Below the pieces are notes generated by a model, which was not told the origin of the DNA, ran no database searches, and saw only the letters and a program-made list of their open reading frames with translations. From Panagrolaimus kolymaensis (taxonomy: Eukaryota > Nematoda > Chromadorea > Rhabditida > Panagrolaimidae): 64,000 bases of DNA. Location: NCBI GenBank assembly GCA_028622995.1, contig JAJQJQ010000044.1:434001-498000 (forward strand). Direction: 5' to 3'. How positions within the stretch are numbered: the first letter of the stretch is position 1; every line of letters starts with the position of its first letter. Made by a program: the position numbers and the translations under genes. Below, in pieces: positions 61,625-64,000 of this stretch.

Positions 61625-64000
61625 ATGGTTGAAAGAATTCCTTTCAATGTGTCAAATCTTGCTCAACAAAAGTTTCCTTTTTCTCTGAAACTTATCAACT
61701 ACGTCAATCAAGAAGCTGATGCGGAAGTCAAACAAAAGTTGGATCGTTCCTGCAAATATTTCTTCAATGATCTTCCATTTCTGATTGTTGATACTTTTGA
61801 AATTACTGAAGAAAAGCAACGAATGGAAAATGAAATGTATGATGGATGTATCGACTATATCGATAACGTTGATCTTGGAATTTTTTATCTTGCTTATGGA
61901 ATTAAAAAAATTTGGGTTACAAAGAAATTGGATGCAAAGTTTAGAAATAATATTGATTATAGGATTTTTGATAAAATTGGTCGATGTGATGCTTCCGAAA
62001 TATCTCTTCATGGTTTTGCTATTCCATTTGAAAAGCTTAAAAGGCTTACAAAATCAAGAAAAGTGGAAAGCTTTGATATGTCTGGCTCTTCTGTTGTTGA
62101 CTCTAATCAATCTCTTGTTCCTTTGGAAGATGTCTTGTCACTCATTCCTAATGTTACGAAAATTCGGTAAGATTCATTCTCCTTTACTTTGATTACTAAC
62201 TTGCAATCCTTTTTTAGCATTGATAATTGTCACATTTCTCGTCGAACCATGAATAATATGCTTCAACTTCCATTCAAAAACAAGATCGTTGAATTATCTC
62301 TCAAAAATGTTGATGGTGCATTTAATGCTAATATGTTCTTGGATTTTGTCAAAGTAAACTTTTGTTGATTTTACTCTTTCTAATTTATTGCTTGCTTTAG
62401 AAGCATGCTGATCTTGCTGCTCAAATTCATGTTCATTTCAACTTTGAAAAGAGATTCTCGCTTATGTAAGTTTGTAACAAAGTTCAGCTTTTACCATCTC
62501 TAACATAGTCAATGATTTTGCGCTTGAAATTTTTAACTTTATCAATGCAACGCTTTTACGTACATATGAGTAACATAGATGAGGCTTGTTTCATAGAAAC
62601 ATCTAGGTGTAACTGTTAATTCTTTACTTGCTCATGGTATTTAAAACTTTTATATTAGGAGAGCGCTTTTTCATCAGCTTTTTGCTATACTTCTAACTCC
62701 CATTTATTATGTTTCTAGAAATCTTACTCAAATCGATCCTTTTTTTAGTCCATGGTGTGCTCGAATGCTTGAAAAGAATTTTAGTAAAGAATTTGATTTC
62801 TGCCACCGTAAAAGATTGGAATCTGGTGAAAAGATGCCTCCAATTGGAACTGTTACTCCTCCTTCAATCAAGAAGAAACAAACATGGCTTAAATATTTCT
62901 TATCTTTCTTGATTTACTTTGCTCTCATCTTTCAATTTATTCAAAGAAAATTCTTCCAATCAAAAAGTCAATCAAAGCAAGAACAAAAGAAGAGGATTGC
63001 ATTCAACGAAGAAAACATCGAACGTCAATATACTGCGTTTCCATATCCTCACATGTGCTATATCCGTGAAAACGCTGATGCTGAACTTTGGAAGAAGCTC
63101 GAACGAACTTGCAAGTTTTTCTTTCAAAAGAATGAATACTTTATGGTTGATGATTTTCAATTAGCTGATAATGGTGGTAATGGTGTTATGAGTATCTTAA
63201 CGAGTGATAATACGAAGATGGTATTTGAAAACATTATGGAAATGGACATACTTGTTAAACCTCTTTGGGTTACAAATTCAGTTAATTTTGATACAACACG
63301 CTTTGTTTCATTGCCAACATTTATTCGTTTTGAAGCTAAGAAAATTAATATTGGAACTCATGACATCTCAATTATGGTCTTTAAAGGTTTTACCAAATCT
63401 GGCTTAGTGAATGAATGGAATTCAATAGATGGGTATGTTAAAAATGCTGATGATAAACTTATTTCTGTTATGGAATTATTGCGTAATCTTTCAAATGCTG
63501 AAATAGTTTCGTATGTTTTTTGGTTTTCTTTTTCATATTTGTCTTTAACTTTAATTTCAGTGCCAAAGTTCGTGGAATTTATTCTCATCATCCCGTTCAA
63601 TCATCTTTGATTCCCTTGCACAATTCGAAACTTATTTTGATTGCAGGATTATTATCTTATCCTTATGATTCAGAATCAGAAACTTTTAGGTATGTTTTTG
63701 GTTTTTATATTTACTTTAAACTAATAAATTTTAGCAACATATCTTTTCGTGGAATCTCTCTTCATTATCAAATTTTCTCATTCTTCAATTCAGAAAGCAA
63801 CAAAATAACGCATCTTCATCTTCAATTTTATAATGAACCAATTCAAGCTATTCAAATGTGGGAAATTTTTAAAGTAAGTCTTTAGTTTGTTTGTATCCAT
63901 TAAATATGTATGTACTTTCCATTTTAGGTATCTCTTGCTCCTAAAGCTATCGTCAAACTTGATTTCACTCATTTCGTTGAAGCAATGAATGTTAGAGAAT
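61625..64000 (+). CDS. Two-module F-box-like protein with central hydrophobic segment, 3' end beyond window
   Basis: Seven exons visible: 61625..62166, 62218..62353, 62401..62465, 62719..63510, 63561..63689, 63735..63873 and 63928..64000, open at the edge; joins keep frame, at least 625 aa. Module 1 starts MVERIPFNVSNLAQQ and has FPFSLKLINYVNQEADAEVKQ, LDRSCKYFFNDLPF, KIWVTKKLD and IGRCDASEISL. A linker follows with a strong hydrophobic helix (YFLSFLIYFALIFQFIQRKFF) flanked by basic residues. Module 2 has FPYPHMCYIRENADAELWK, LERTCKFFFQKNEYF, PLWVTNSVNF and IRFEAKKINI. It resembles the gene at 47 kb but has the extra segment. The join at 62465/62719 is the least certain; another acceptor lies about 30 bases further on. 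If the helix is real, this F-box-like protein may be membrane-bound. Confidence 0.8.

Noticed and set aside
1..64000. CRISPR arrays, bacterial operators, riboswitches and rRNA genes.
   Set aside because: None seen; the intron structure shows this is a eukaryotic chromosome.

Overview
This window is nuclear DNA from a nematode. It is very AT-rich. Genes are broken by short introns (mostly 45 to 300 bases) with GTAAG-like donors and TTTTTTAG or TTTCAG acceptors, and several start codons sit just after a TTTCAG/TTTTAG that could accept a spliced leader. The recognisable genes fit: an RME-2-like yolk receptor, a NIT-1-like nitrilase, a Vasa/GLH-type helicase with FG repeats, a GAS1/GFR-alpha-like receptor and two atypical UDP-glucuronosyltransferases. 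The repeated degenerate F-box-like genes suggest a panagrolaimid or a close relative. That placement is inference from recall, not a search. Exon joins below were read by hand and checked for reading-frame phase; no RNA data were available.

Layout. 1-4,350: 5' part of an unknown secreted protein gene (minus, cut by the window edge), an intron-poor UGT (plus), and a truncated F-box-like gene (minus). 5,149-7,490: a 2.3 kb DNA element with long inverted terminal arms. 8,555-12,025: a mucin-like secreted protein and a small secreted protein with two homologous alternative terminal exons. 12,397-19,070: tandem minus-strand copies of an unrecognised secreted protein family; copy 1 carries a 1.2 kb near-palindromic element in intron 5, itself interrupted by a 123-bp hAT-type MITE. 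19,750-22,339: two head-to-head F-box-like genes. 22,887-23,555: two tiny membrane proteins in operon-like spacing. 23,947-25,235: nitrilase. 26,306-26,542: Cys-rich secreted peptide. 26,543-31,671: long gene-free AT-rich stretch. 31,672-35,172: RME-2-like receptor. 36,166-39,523: GAS1/GFR-alpha-like protein. 39,524-45,202: second long gene-free stretch. 45,203-45,775: Gly/Cys/Pro-rich secreted protein. 46,961-48,764: F-box-like protein with two fused modules. 49,161-50,791: unknown type I membrane protein. 51,695-53,902: third member of the secreted family. 54,175-56,665: eight-exon atypical UGT. 57,515-60,985: Vasa/GLH-like helicase. 61,625-end: second two-module F-box-like gene, cut by the window edge.

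How the genes relate. This is a eukaryotic neighbourhood, not a pathway cluster. The helicase and the yolk receptor both point to the germ line but are about 22 kb apart. The clearest local processes are gene duplication (secreted family, F-box-like family, repeat exons of the helicase) and insertion of TTAA-bounded palindromic elements.
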